From assembly GCF_001693385.1 (NCBI RefSeq), contig NZ_CP016428.1, positions 6,572,001-6,636,000 on the forward strand: a stretch of 64,000 nt of DNA. The letters are read 5' to 3'. The notes beneath the pieces are model-generated. The model made no database searches and was not told where the DNA came from. It saw only the letters and a list, made by a program, of their open reading frames with translations. The translations under genes and the position numbers were made by a program. The stretch's first letter is position 1. The number at the start of each line of letters is the position of its first letter. This DNA comes from Bradyrhizobium icense (lineage in GTDB: Bacteria; Pseudomonadota; Alphaproteobacteria; Rhizobiales; Xanthobacteraceae). Below are positions 9,278 through 17,219 of the stretch, in pieces.

Positions 9278-10078
9278 ATGCGCCTGAAAGATCGTGTCGC
9301 CATCGTCGTCGGCGCCGGCCAGAGCCCCGGCGAAGGCATCGGCAACGGCCGCGCTACCGCGCTCACTTTTGCGCGCGAAGGCGCCAAAGTGCTGTGCGTC
9401 GATCATAATCTTGCCTCTGCCCAGGAGACGGTCGACATGATCGCCGAGAGCCACGGCGTGGCGGCAGCCTTCAGAGCCGACGTCACCAAGAATACCGAAC
9501 TCAAGGGGATGGTAGAGGATGCGAAAGGACGCTGGGGCCGCATTGACGTGTTGCATAACAATGTCGGCGTCAGCCTGGCCGGCGGCGACGCCGAACTCCT
9601 CGACATATCGGAGGAAGCGTTCGACCGCTGCGTCGCGATCAACCTGAAGAGCTGCGTGTGGGCGGCCAGGCACGTGATCCCGATCATGCGCCAGCAAAGA
9701 AGCGGCGCGATCATCAACATCTCCTCGATGGCTGCAATCACCACCTATCCCTACGTCGCCTACAAGGCGACCAAGTCGGCGATGGTCGCCTTCACCGAAC
9801 AGCTCGCCTATCAGAACGCCCAATACGGCATCCGCGCCAATGTCATCCTGCCCGGGCTGATGAACACGCCGATGGCGGTCGACACCCGCGCCCGCGAATT
9901 CAGGAAGAGCCGCGCGGAGATCGAGGCCGAGCGCGACAGCAAGGTGCCGCTGCGCCAGAAAATGGGCACCGGCTGGGACGTCGCCAACGCCGCGCTGTTC
10001 CTTGCGTCAGACGAAGCGAGCTTTATCACCGGCGTGACATTGCCGGTCGACGGCGGCGCGAGCGTGCGGCGGGGATAG
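9278..10078 (+). CDS. short-chain dehydrogenase/reductase
   Basis: The product is a classical SDR of 266 residues. The cofactor loop reads VVGAGQSPGEGIGNGRA instead of the plain TGxxxGIG, with an extended insertion. The NNVG structural motif is present, the catalytic Ser is in NISSMAA and the Tyr/Lys pair is in YKATK. The C-terminus FITGVTLPVDGGASVRRG is typical. It probably oxidises a hydroxyl group with NAD(P). It is in an operon with the hot-dog protein just upstream. A dispersed palindromic repeat begins five bases after the stop codon. Confidence 0.9.
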   Translation: MRLKDRVAIVVGAGQSPGEGIGNGRATALTFAREGAKVLCVDHNLASAQETVDMIAESHGVAAAFRADVTKNTELKGMVEDAKGRWGRIDVLHNNVGVSLAGGDAELLDISEEAFDRCVAINLKSCVWAARHVIPIMRQQRSGAIINISSMAAITTYPYVAYKATKSAMVAFTEQLAYQNAQYGIRANVILPGLMNTPMAVDTRAREFRKSRAEIEAERDSKVPLRQKMGTGWDVANAALFLASDEASFITGVTLPVDGGASVRRG

Positions 10079-10082
10079 AATT

Positions 10083-10170
10083 GTAGGGTGGGCAGAGCGA
10101 AACGTGCCCACCATTTTGAGCGTCGCAAGACATGGTGGGCACGTCGCTAGCGCTCCTTTGCCCACCCTAT
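10083..10170. repeat. palindromic intergenic repeat, family A, copy 2
   Basis: Inverted arms GTAGGGTGGGC...GTGCCCACCAT and ATGGTGGGCACG...GCCCACCCTA match the element at 3953-4039 with scattered differences. It lies immediately after the SDR stop codon and may act as its transcription end. Directly after it (about 10175-10215) a CCTCATGGTGAGGAGG segment resembles the edge of another dispersed repeat common in this group. Confidence 0.8.
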
Positions 10171-10494
10171 CAAACCCTCATGGTGAGGAGGTCTGACAGA
10201 GCGTGCGCAGCACGAAAAACGCATCTGTACCCCCTTACGTTTACTTTTGGTTAGTAACTTTCTCTTAACGATTGCGACGATTGGGCGCTCTTTTTGACGC
10301 CCGTGCTCACGCGACCTGCGCCGGCGTCATTTGTTTTTGGCCCACGCGCGTGATTCGACAACATCGACCAATTCCAATGACACGATGATGTGACAGCGCA
10401 TCGTCGCTTGTCGAAATCCCGACTCGTTGCGGTCGCACGAATTTCATGTGCGCTCGCTATGAGGCGCCACAAGAATTGTGGAAGCCGAGGCACC
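10171..10494. other. intergenic region upstream of a small conserved gene
   Basis: This 324-base stretch has no supported gene. It contains an AT-richer patch at about 10230-10265 that may be a promoter, and a weak hairpin (GGGCG/CGCCC with a T-rich loop) near 10285-10305. The frames on either strand look like chance openings. Confidence 0.4.
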
Positions 10495-10719
10495 ATGAAC
10501 GAAGAATTCGACTACGACCTGACGCCGTCCCAGTGGGAAACATTGAAGGCGTTGCGCACGCCAGCATCAAGGCTGCCGCGCATGAGCCGCACCACGATCG
10601 ACGGCCTGATCGCGCTCGAACTCGCCGTGATGAACGGCGACGCACCCGCGATCACCGCAAAGGGACGCAAGGTGCTGATTCGCGGCTCGTCGCTGCTGTT
10701 ACAGGATCTCGCGGCTTAA
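10495..10719 (+). CDS. small hypothetical protein
   Basis: The 74-residue product starts MNEEFDYDLTPSQWETLKAL. I chose the ATG at 10495, which follows a GAGGC-type RBS; the longer frame from 10390 adds an implausible basic leader. The middle (about residues 25-60) is predicted helical with PRMSRTTIDGLIALELA and a TAKGRKVL segment resembling the helix-wing of small winged-helix DNA-binding proteins. This likeness is weak and no family is named. It stands alone, followed by a structured repeat. Confidence 0.6.
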   Translation: MNEEFDYDLTPSQWETLKALRTPASRLPRMSRTTIDGLIALELAVMNGDAPAITAKGRKVLIRGSSLLLQDLAA

Positions 10720-10734
10720 TTTGCTTTCGCGGTT

Positions 10735-10790
10735 CCGTGTCCCTGACGCGGTGCAGCGCATAGCGCTGCTACGCTGCGCCCGGGGAACGC
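10735..10790. repeat. palindromic intergenic repeat, family B, copy 1
   Basis: The core is a seven-base hairpin GCAGCGC-ATA-GCGCTGC (10753-10769) set in the frame CCGTGTCCCTGACGCG ... CCCGGGGAACGC. A second copy at 19782-19833 has the same frame with a compensated base pair in the stem. It lies between two convergent genes. Confidence 0.7.
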
Positions 10791-10793
10791 AGC

Positions 10794-11177
10794 TCACACC
10801 GGCTTCTCCTCATCCGTCGTCGGCGAGGTGATCACCAGGAACACCAGATCGACCAGCCCGGAATTCGAGATCGCATGCTCGACACCGGGCGGCAGGAAGA
10901 TGAAATCGTGCTTGCGCACCACATGGTTCTTGCCGGCAATCTCCATCAGCCCCTCGCCTTCGAGCACGTGATAGACCTGCTCCTGCATCGCATGCTTGTG
11001 GCGGGCGACATGAGCCATCGGCTGATACATCGAGATGCGGTAGTCGATGTGGCGCGAGCCCGCGGTCTCCGGCATGACAAGCGGTTTTGACAGCGCGCCG
11101 CCAAAGTGATTGGGGAATTCGCGCCAAGGTACCTCGACGATGTTGCGGATGAATGCGCCATTGTTTTCTGAAGCCAT
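10794..11177 (-). CDS. cupin-domain protein
   Basis: This 127-residue protein is a single small beta-barrel cupin. Motif 1 is visible around HVARHKHAMQEQVYHVLEGEG, with two histidines and a glutamine/glutamate as metal ligands. Motif 2 is HDFIFLPPGVEHAISN. Such cupins act as isomerases or oxygenases, or bind small molecules. It is the last gene of a minus-strand operon with the SDR (18-base gap) and the TPP enzyme upstream, so it likely acts on the same substrate. The start at 11177 has a GGAGG RBS. Confidence 0.85.
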   Translation of the reverse strand: MASENNGAFIRNIVEVPWREFPNHFGGALSKPLVMPETAGSRHIDYRISMYQPMAHVARHKHAMQEQVYHVLEGEGLMEIAGKNHVVRKHDFIFLPPGVEHAISNSGLVDLVFLVITSPTTDEEKPV

Positions 11178-11195
11178 GATTGCTGCCTCCGCCGC

Positions 11196-11900
11196 TCAGA
11201 TCACCAGCGCCCCGCCATCGATATAGACGATCGAACCTGTGGCAAAACCGTTGGCCATGAACGCCGAAATTTGCCGCGCGATGTCCTCAGCCGCACCGAC
11301 GCGGCCGACCGGCAGCGCGGCCGCCGTCTTCGCCAGCATGTCGCGCCGCGCCTCTTCCGGCATCGCAGCGCGGATCGGGGTGTCGATCACGCCGGGAGAG
11401 ACGGCATTGACGCGTACCGGCGCCAATTCCAGCGCGAGCGCCCTCGCCAGCGATTCCAGCGCGCCATTGGCGGCGCTGACGATTGCCGAATTCGGCCGCG
11501 GGCGAACGCTGAGGAAACCCGAGACCAGCGTCAGCGATCCGCCGGGACGGATTTCGGCCTCGCGCGCGACCCGCCACGCACCCCAGAACTTGCCTTCCAT
11601 GGTAGCGCGGACATCCTCCATCGCGACCGCCTTGAACGAGCCGGTGCAAAGCTGCGCCGCCGTCACGACAACATGATCGACCGGGCCGCAACGGTGGAAC
11701 AGGTTTGCCACGCTATCATCGCTGGTGACGTCGGCGGGGATCGCGATCGCATTCAGCTTCTCCGCCACCTTGTCGAGCCGCTCTACGTTACGGGACGCAA
11801 TGATGACGTCGGCGCCCTCGCGCCTCGCCATCTCTGCGGCCGCAAGACCGATGCCGGACGAGCCACCGACGACGACGACCTTCTTGCCTGCTAGCAACAT
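11196..11900 (-). CDS. short-chain dehydrogenase/reductase
   Basis: The 234-residue SDR has a canonical cofactor loop GGSSGIGLAAAE near residue 12. The region after LTLVSGFLSVRPRPNSAIVSAANGALESLARA occupies the catalytic position, but here the usual YxxxK is replaced by an S/A-rich stretch (IVSAANGA), so the catalytic Tyr and Lys appear to be missing. The C-terminus GFATGSIVYIDGGALVI is typical. It is in an operon between the TPP enzyme (21-base gap) and the cupin. The lost tyrosine suggests either altered chemistry or a non-catalytic role. Confidence 0.87.
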   Translation of the reverse strand: MLLAGKKVVVVGGSSGIGLAAAEMARREGADVIIASRNVERLDKVAEKLNAIAIPADVTSDDSVANLFHRCGPVDHVVVTAAQLCTGSFKAVAMEDVRATMEGKFWGAWRVAREAEIRPGGSLTLVSGFLSVRPRPNSAIVSAANGALESLARALALELAPVRVNAVSPGVIDTPIRAAMPEEARRDMLAKTAAALPVGRVGAAEDIARQISAFMANGFATGSIVYIDGGALVI

Positions 11901-11921
11901 GCGATTCCCTCGAAGATTGGA

Positions 11922-13721
11922 TCAGGCCGGCTGATAGCGGGTGCCTATGCCGGCCTTGCTCTGGCCCAGTCCGGGCAATTCCCAAACGCCCGCGCCGACC
12001 GGATTGATGTCGGCGGCGATGTCGACGTCGATCAGGTAGGGCTTGTTGGCGGCGATGCCCTTGCGGATGGCCTCGCCGAGATCGCCCGCGCGACCGACAC
12101 GCACGCCCTCGACGCCGCAGGAACGCGCCATCGCGGCAAAGTCCGGATTGTAGCGCTCGCCGGTGTTGGGATCGTGGAAGTCGGTCGCCAGCTCACGCCC
12201 GCCGAGATAGCCGCGCTGCAACCCGCGGATCGAAGCGTAGGCGTAGTTGTTCCAGACCACCCAGACCACGGGCAGATTGTATTCCACTGCCGTGCCCAGC
12301 ACGTTGGCGTGCATGAAGAACGCGCCGTCGCCGCACACTGAGACGCAGGGGCGATCGGGCGCGGCAAACTTCGCGCCCATCACGCCGGCAACGCCGAAGC
12401 CCATCGGGCCGAACCCCATCGAGCCGATCAGTGAATCCGGCCGCCGCGGCTTGCAGAAGCCGAGCAGCCAATTGTGATGCACGCCGATGTCGCTGACGAG
12501 GATCGCATTCTCGGGGAGCACCTTGTCGATTTCGAGCGCGGCACGCTGCGGATTGATCGGCGTGGTGTCGTCGGAAAAGCCGGGGGCGACGAACTTGTCC
12601 CACTCTTTCCGATAGCCATCGATCTGCGAGAGCCATTTCTTGCGCGCGTCCAGCTTCTTCGAGAGATCGCCGCGACGATCGAGTTCGGCATGCACCTGTC
12701 GCAGGAAGGTGCGCACGTCGGCCATCAGGCCGAGTGCGACCGGATAGTTGCGGCCGATCTCCTCGGGATCGATGTCCACATGAATCAACCGCGTCGGCGG
12801 AATGGTGAAGGAGTAGCCCGGGATCCACGAACTCGAGGTGCGGTCGTCGAACCGCATCCCCATGGCGAGCAGCACGTCGGCCTGACGCGTTGCATGGTTA
12901 GCCTGATAGTGCCCGGCGCGCGCGACCAGCCCAAGCGCCAGCGGATGGTTGCAATCGATCGCGCCGAGACCGCTGGCGGAAGCCGCGACCGGAATCTGCA
13001 GCCGCTCGGCGAGCCGCAGCAGTTCCTCCGCCGCACCGCCATAGCGCACGCCCTGACCGACAATGAACGTCGGCCGCTCGGCTGAGAGCAGCATGTCGAC
13101 GGCCTTCACCACGCCCTCCGGATCGGCGCCGCAGCGGCTCGATATATTGGCATTCCATTCGATCGCGTTCGGCGCCTCCTCGGCCGCCGATTCCATGAAC
13201 ACGTCAAAGGGCACGTCGAGCACCACGGGACCGGGGCGGCCCGTCGTCATGGTCTTCCAGGCCTGCCGCACCGCCAGCGGCACCATTTCGCCGCGCGTCG
13301 GCTGGAACACTTTCTTGCAGATCGTGCGCACGGTAGAGGGAAAATCGGCCTGATGGTGCCGGTACATCTCCTGGAAGGCGCCGCGGTTGAACTGGCTGGT
13401 CGGCACGTTGCCGGTCACCGCCAGGAACGGCACGGAATCGAGAAAGGCATTGGCGAGCGAGATCGGCAGGTTCGCCGAGCCGGGCCCGCAGGAGGTGAAG
13501 GTTGCCGTCGGGCGCCCCGACACGCGGTAGTAAACGTCGGCCATGAAGCCGGCGACGCTCTCGTGATGGACCGAGATGGTCTTGATGTCGTGGGAACGCT
13601 CGTACAGCGCGTCGATGAACTGGATGTTGCCGTGGCCGCAGAGGCCGAACACCTGCGGCACCTTTTCCTGGATCAGATAGTCGACGATGACCTGAGCGCC
13701 GTTGAGCATGTTACGCGACAT
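11922..13721 (-). CDS. thiamine pyrophosphate enzyme, acetolactate synthase-like
   Basis: This 599-residue protein is a full TPP-dependent enzyme of the acetolactate synthase / benzoylformate decarboxylase family. The N-terminal pyrimidine-binding domain includes GLCGHGN and the catalytic glutamate in HHESVAGFMADVYYR. A central nucleotide-fold domain is next (about 200-340). The C-terminal TPP domain has the GDGAFFMHANVLGTAVEYNLPVVWVVWNN metal/diphosphate motif. It carboligates or decarboxylates a 2-oxoacid; the substrate is unknown. It leads the TPP-SDR-cupin operon and is divergent from an IclR regulator, suggesting a regulated catabolic route rather than branched-chain amino acid synthesis. 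The RBS GGAGGGAG precedes the ATG. Confidence 0.9.
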   Translation of the reverse strand: MSRNMLNGAQVIVDYLIQEKVPQVFGLCGHGNIQFIDALYERSHDIKTISVHHESVAGFMADVYYRVSGRPTATFTSCGPGSANLPISLANAFLDSVPFLAVTGNVPTSQFNRGAFQEMYRHHQADFPSTVRTICKKVFQPTRGEMVPLAVRQAWKTMTTGRPGPVVLDVPFDVFMESAAEEAPNAIEWNANISSRCGADPEGVVKAVDMLLSAERPTFIVGQGVRYGGAAEELLRLAERLQIPVAASASGLGAIDCNHPLALGLVARAGHYQANHATRQADVLLAMGMRFDDRTSSSWIPGYSFTIPPTRLIHVDIDPEEIGRNYPVALGLMADVRTFLRQVHAELDRRGDLSKKLDARKKWLSQIDGYRKEWDKFVAPGFSDDTTPINPQRAALEIDKVLPENAILVSDIGVHHNWLLGFCKPRRPDSLIGSMGFGPMGFGVAGVMGAKFAAPDRPCVSVCGDGAFFMHANVLGTAVEYNLPVVWVVWNNYAYASIRGLQRGYLGGRELATDFHDPNTGERYNPDFAAMARSCGVEGVRVGRAGDLGEAIRKGIAANKPYLIDVDIAADINPVGAGVWELPGLGQSKAGIGTRYQPA

Positions 13722-13928
13722 CGACCACTCCCTCCCTTAGCCCAACCAATTCGCCTCCGCGTCTTTGCTTCGCGCGGTCGGCGGCCCCGCGAACCTATTT
13801 CTCATAATACTGTACGTCAATTGCTATTGTGGTATGTTGCCAGTTTGGCGCCTCCACTGGGGGCGGATGCTGTTGAAGGGCAAGGGCGGCCTGATAGAGT
13901 TTGCCTAGCCACCTGGAGAACTGATTCC
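13722..13928. promoter_or_regulatory. divergent promoter region, TPP operon / IclR gene
   Basis: The 207-base gap between head-to-head genes includes an AT-rich imperfect dyad at about 13803-13836 (CATAATAC ... GTGGTATG around a central CAATTG). It is a reasonable place for the IclR protein to bind and for the minus-strand promoter (TATTAT-like -10). The exact operator is not resolved. Confidence 0.35.
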
Positions 13929-14822
13929 GTGAAATCGCGCACCAATCCGAAAACGAGCGACAAGCCGGCAAGTCCACGCAAGGTTTCGATCGCAAGGCTG
14001 GTGCCGTCGAGCGAGCCCAATATCGACGACGAGGCCGAGGAGCGCGCTCGCGGCGGCGTGCAGTCGCTCGGGCGCGCGTTTTCGATCATGGAAGAAGTCG
14101 CCCGCCACCGCGAAGGCATTGGACTGGCTGATCTCAGCAAGCTGGTCGGCCTGCACAATTCCACCACCTTCCACCTCGCCAAGACCTTGGTCTCGCTCGG
14201 CTATCTCAGGCAGGAGCGTGATTCCAAACGCTACCGCGTCGGCCGGCCGCTGTTTGCGCTCGCCGCCAGCGCGCTCGACGAAATCGAGATGGTTAATCTC
14301 GCGACGCCCATTCTGGAAGACCTGTCGCGAGAGACCGGAGAGAGCGGTCATTTTGCCGTGCGCATGGGCGATGCTGTCGTCGTGATCGCCCGCACCAGCG
14401 GGGCCGGTGCATTTCAACTAACGGATCGCGTCGGCGTGGTGCGGCCGGCGCATTGCACCGCGCTCGGCAAGATCATGCTGGCCTCGCTGCGCCCCGATCA
14501 GTTGAAGCGTTTTCTCGAACGCGTCGAGCTAAAGCCCTCGACCAAGAAGTCGATCACCGATCCTGCCGTGCTGATGCGCGAAATCGCCGAAATCCGCCGC
14601 AGCGCGATCGCTTTCGACGACGGCGAATACAATGCGGAAGTCCGCTGCGTAGCGGTGCCGGTGTATCATTTCACCGGCGACGTGATCGGCGCGCTCGGCA
14701 TTTCCGGTCCGATCTGGCGCATGACCGACCAGGCGCTGCAGAGCCGCGCCAAGCTGGTGCAGGCGGCGGCGAACCGCCTGTCGGCCGAGTTCGGCGCCCG
14801 CGATCTCGCCAAATCCTCCTGA
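13929..14822 (+). CDS. IclR-family transcriptional regulator
   Basis: I chose the GTG at 13929, which follows a TGGAGA RBS; the open frame extends further upstream only as the shadow of the opposite gene. The product has about 297 residues. After a charged N-terminal tail of about 45 residues, a winged HTH (SLGRAFSIMEEVARHREGIGLADLSKLVGLHNSTTFH... in part) is followed by the IclR effector-binding domain, with its GHFAVRMGDAVVVIAR and ALGKIMLA segments. IclR regulators bind small catabolic effectors. Its position, divergent to the TPP operon and 190 bases before a branched-chain amino acid type transporter, suggests control of one or both. Confidence 0.9.
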   Translation: MKSRTNPKTSDKPASPRKVSIARLVPSSEPNIDDEAEERARGGVQSLGRAFSIMEEVARHREGIGLADLSKLVGLHNSTTFHLAKTLVSLGYLRQERDSKRYRVGRPLFALAASALDEIEMVNLATPILEDLSRETGESGHFAVRMGDAVVVIARTSGAGAFQLTDRVGVVRPAHCTALGKIMLASLRPDQLKRFLERVELKPSTKKSITDPAVLMREIAEIRRSAIAFDDGEYNAEVRCVAVPVYHFTGDVIGALGISGPIWRMTDQALQSRAKLVQAAANRLSAEFGARDLAKSS

Positions 14823-14890
14823 TTTTCCCGACTTCGCACTTTCTGAATCGCCTCGGCGCGCGCTACCGCACGCCTGCGACGCATTTGGCG

Positions 14891-14920
14891 TTGACAGCCG
14901 GCGTCGCGTCCGGAAATATC
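14891..14920 (+). promoter_or_regulatory. candidate promoter of the Liv-type transporter operon
   Basis: A perfect TTGACA (14891-14896) is followed after 17-18 bases by an AT-rich hexamer (AAATAT/AATATC). This matches sigma-70-type promoters well at -35 and poorly at -10. It lies 92 bases before the start codon of the binding-protein gene. Confidence 0.42.
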
Positions 14921-15011
14921 ATGCAATAATAAAAGAACGTCTCTCACATTGTCGCATAAGCGGGAATCGGTGGGGAGAACGTCAGGGCGAACTCTCGGGA
15001 GGAGATCAGTC

Positions 15012-16256
15012 ATGACCCGCTATAGCCGACGTACTCTGTTGAAAGCCGGTGCTGCGTTCGCCGGCGCCTCCACACTCGGATTTCCCGCCATCGTCCGCGC
15101 ACAGGCCGTGCGGATCAAAATCGGCCATCTGGTGCCGCTGACCGGCTTTCTCGGCGCGATCGGCAGCTACGCCCAGCTCGGCGTAAAGATGGCGGCGGAG
15201 GAGATCAACGCGTCCGGCGGCATCATGGGCAAACAGATCGATCTGATGTCGGAAGATTCGGTCAATCCCGCCACCGCCGCGACCAAGGCGCAGCGCATGA
15301 TCGAGCAGGACGGCGCCGTGCTCTTGTTCGGCGAAATCTCTTCCGCCTCGTCGCTGACCATCATGCAGGTCGCCGAACGCAACAAGAAGGTGTTCTTCTC
15401 GACCGGCGCGCGCTCGGACGCGCTGCGCGGCAAGGATTGCAACCGCTACTCCTTCCATTGCGACATTCCCAATACGGTGATGGTCAACGCCGTCGGCACC
15501 GCGCTCAAACAGAAGGGCATGGTGAAGGGCAAGAAGTTCGTCACGCTGACGGCGGACTACATTTTCGGCCACGACCTCCTGAAGGCGGCGAAGGCCTTCT
15601 TCAGCGCCAATGACGCTACCTTGATCGGCGACGAGCTGATCGCGACAGATGTTACCGACTTCAGCCCGTATCTCCTGAAGGTGCGGCAGGCCAAACCCGA
15701 TGTCGTGTGCTGCAACCTCGCCGGCAACCAGGTCACCAACCTCGTGAAGCAATATGCCGAGTTCGGCTTCCCATATCCGCTCGTCGGCTTCAACCTCAAC
15801 ACCGGCGATGCCTGGGCGATGGGCGAAGGCAATCTTTCCGGCACCTGGCCGACGGTCTGGTACCACACGCTCGACAATCCGGCGTCCAAAGCCTTCGTCG
15901 AGGCCTTCAGCAAGAAATACGGCAAGCCGCCGGAGAACCATGCCTGGATCGAATACATCACGCTGAAAATGATCGCGCAGGCGATCACCGAAACGAAGTC
16001 GACCGAGAGCGACGCGCTGATCGGCTATTTCGAGAAGCAAACGCAATTCGACATCATGAAGGCACGCAAGGCCTATTTCCGCTCCTGGGACCATCAACTG
16101 GTGCAGGAGGCCTACCCCTTCACCGTGAAGTCGAAGGGCGAGATGAAGGACAAGTGGGACATGCTCGTGCTCGGCGAGGCGGTGCCGGCGGCCGGCGCCG
16201 AGCTTGAATCGATCTACCCGACGAAGACGCAAAATCCCTGCAACATGAAGGCATAG
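15012..16256 (+). CDS. branched-chain amino acid type ABC transporter, substrate-binding protein
   Basis: The product is 414 residues. A Tat-like signal (SRRTLLKAGAAFAGASTLG, ending AQA) leads into a type-I periplasmic binding protein of the LivJ/LivK family, starting with RIKIGHLVPLTGFLGAIG. The ATG at 15012 has a GGGAGGAG RBS; the longer frame is unlikely. In these systems the binding proteins recognise amino acids, amides, urea or aromatic acids, so the ligand is uncertain. It is the first gene of an operon with the permease and fused permease/ATPase. A weak hairpin plus T-run after it would leave this protein in excess over the membrane parts. Confidence 0.9.
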   Translation: MTRYSRRTLLKAGAAFAGASTLGFPAIVRAQAVRIKIGHLVPLTGFLGAIGSYAQLGVKMAAEEINASGGIMGKQIDLMSEDSVNPATAATKAQRMIEQDGAVLLFGEISSASSLTIMQVAERNKKVFFSTGARSDALRGKDCNRYSFHCDIPNTVMVNAVGTALKQKGMVKGKKFVTLTADYIFGHDLLKAAKAFFSANDATLIGDELIATDVTDFSPYLLKVRQAKPDVVCCNLAGNQVTNLVKQYAEFGFPYPLVGFNLNTGDAWAMGEGNLSGTWPTVWYHTLDNPASKAFVEAFSKKYGKPPENHAWIEYITLKMIAQAITETKSTESDALIGYFEKQTQFDIMKARKAYFRSWDHQLVQEAYPFTVKSKGEMKDKWDMLVLGEAVPAAGAELESIYPTKTQNPCNMKA

Positions 16257-16293
16257 AAGCCCGATACAGGCGTCGGGCCACTGGCGTTGCGGA

Positions 16294-16326
16294 GCCGGCA
16301 CACAACAGCCGGCGCCGCCCCTTTTT
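16294..16326 (+). terminator. candidate partial terminator between binding protein and permease
   Basis: The arms GCCGGC (16294-16299) and GCCGGC (16308-16313) form a six-base hairpin, followed by a GC-rich gap and TTTTT (16322-16326). The spacing to the T-run is longer than ideal, so it may only reduce read-through into the permease genes. A second small hairpin (GCCCGA/TCGGGC) lies at 16258-16277. Confidence 0.35.
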
Positions 16327-16343
16327 AATCTCGCAGGTCGCAG

Positions 16344-17219
16344 ATGCAGTTCGGTTTTCTGCTTGAGCAGGTGGTGAATGGCCTGGTGCTCGGAGGCTAT
16401 TACCTCCTGATTGCGCTCGGCCTGTCGCTGATCTTCAGCGTCGGCGGCATCGTCAATCTCGCGCATGGGGCATTCTATGCGCTCGGCGCCTATATCTCCG
16501 TCGAGATCACGAAGTATCTCGGCTTTGGTTCGGCGGTGGTGCTGTCGCCCATCGCGGTCGCGCTGCTCGGCATTTTGTTTGAACGCTTCATCCTGCGCCG
16601 CTTCTATGACGCCGATCCGATCCTGAGCCTCCTCGTGACGTTCGCCCTCGCCATGGTCACCGAACAGACGATCCGAATTATCTGGGGCGCGCCGCCGATT
16701 TCGGCTGCGATCCCGCAGTCGTTTCGCGGCTCGGTGTTCCTCGGCGACTTCCTGTTCTCGCGCTATCGTTTGCTCATTCTCGCCGTCGTCGCCATGGTCC
16801 TGCTCGGCGTCTGGCTGCTGCTGCACAAGACGTCGTTCGGGCGCGTGGTGCGGGCCGGCATCCAGCGGCCGGACATGGTCGCCGCACTCGGCATCCGCCT
16901 GCAGCCCTACATGACTGCGATCGTCATGCTCGGCGTCGGCATGGCCGCGCTCGGCGGCGCGTTCTTTGCGCCGATCACGATCGTGCATCCTGCGATGGGC
17001 GCCGAGATCATCACCGTCGCCTTTGTCGTCGTCGTGATCGGCGGCCTCGGCAGCTTCTGGGGCGTGGTGATATCAGCACTTCTGGTCGGTGTCGTCAGGG
17101 GCATCACCATCCACTTCGCGCCGGCTGCCGGTGAAGCCTCGATCTACGTGCTGATGTTCCTGGTGCTCATGCTGCGGCCGCGCGGGCTGCTCGGCGAACG
17201 TATCGAGAAGTTCGAATGA
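16344..17219 (+). CDS. livH: branched-chain amino acid type ABC permease, LivH-like
   Basis: This 291-residue integral membrane protein has about eight hydrophobic segments. The N-terminus FLLEQVVNGLVLGGYYLLIALGLSLIFSVGGIVNLAHGAFYALGAY contains the NLAHGAFY signature of LivH permeases. It forms the membrane channel together with the LivM part of the next protein. Its stop codon overlaps the next ATG (ATGA), implying translational coupling. The RBS before the ATG is weak. Confidence 0.92.
   Translation: MQFGFLLEQVVNGLVLGGYYLLIALGLSLIFSVGGIVNLAHGAFYALGAYISVEITKYLGFGSAVVLSPIAVALLGILFERFILRRFYDADPILSLLVTFALAMVTEQTIRIIWGAPPISAAIPQSFRGSVFLGDFLFSRYRLLILAVVAMVLLGVWLLLHKTSFGRVVRAGIQRPDMVAALGIRLQPYMTAIVMLGVGMAALGGAFFAPITIVHPAMGAEIITVAFVVVVIGGLGSFWGVVISALLVGVVRGITIHFAPAAGEASIYVLMFLVLMLRPRGLLGERIEKFE

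Noticed and set aside
13353..13928. Upstream extension of the IclR gene
   Set aside because: This part is antisense to the TPP enzyme gene; a GTG with RBS at 13929 starts the conserved protein.
15006..16988. 660-codon minus-strand frame across the binding protein and permease genes
   Set aside because: It spans two real plus-strand genes and the gap between them, with no recognisable domain.
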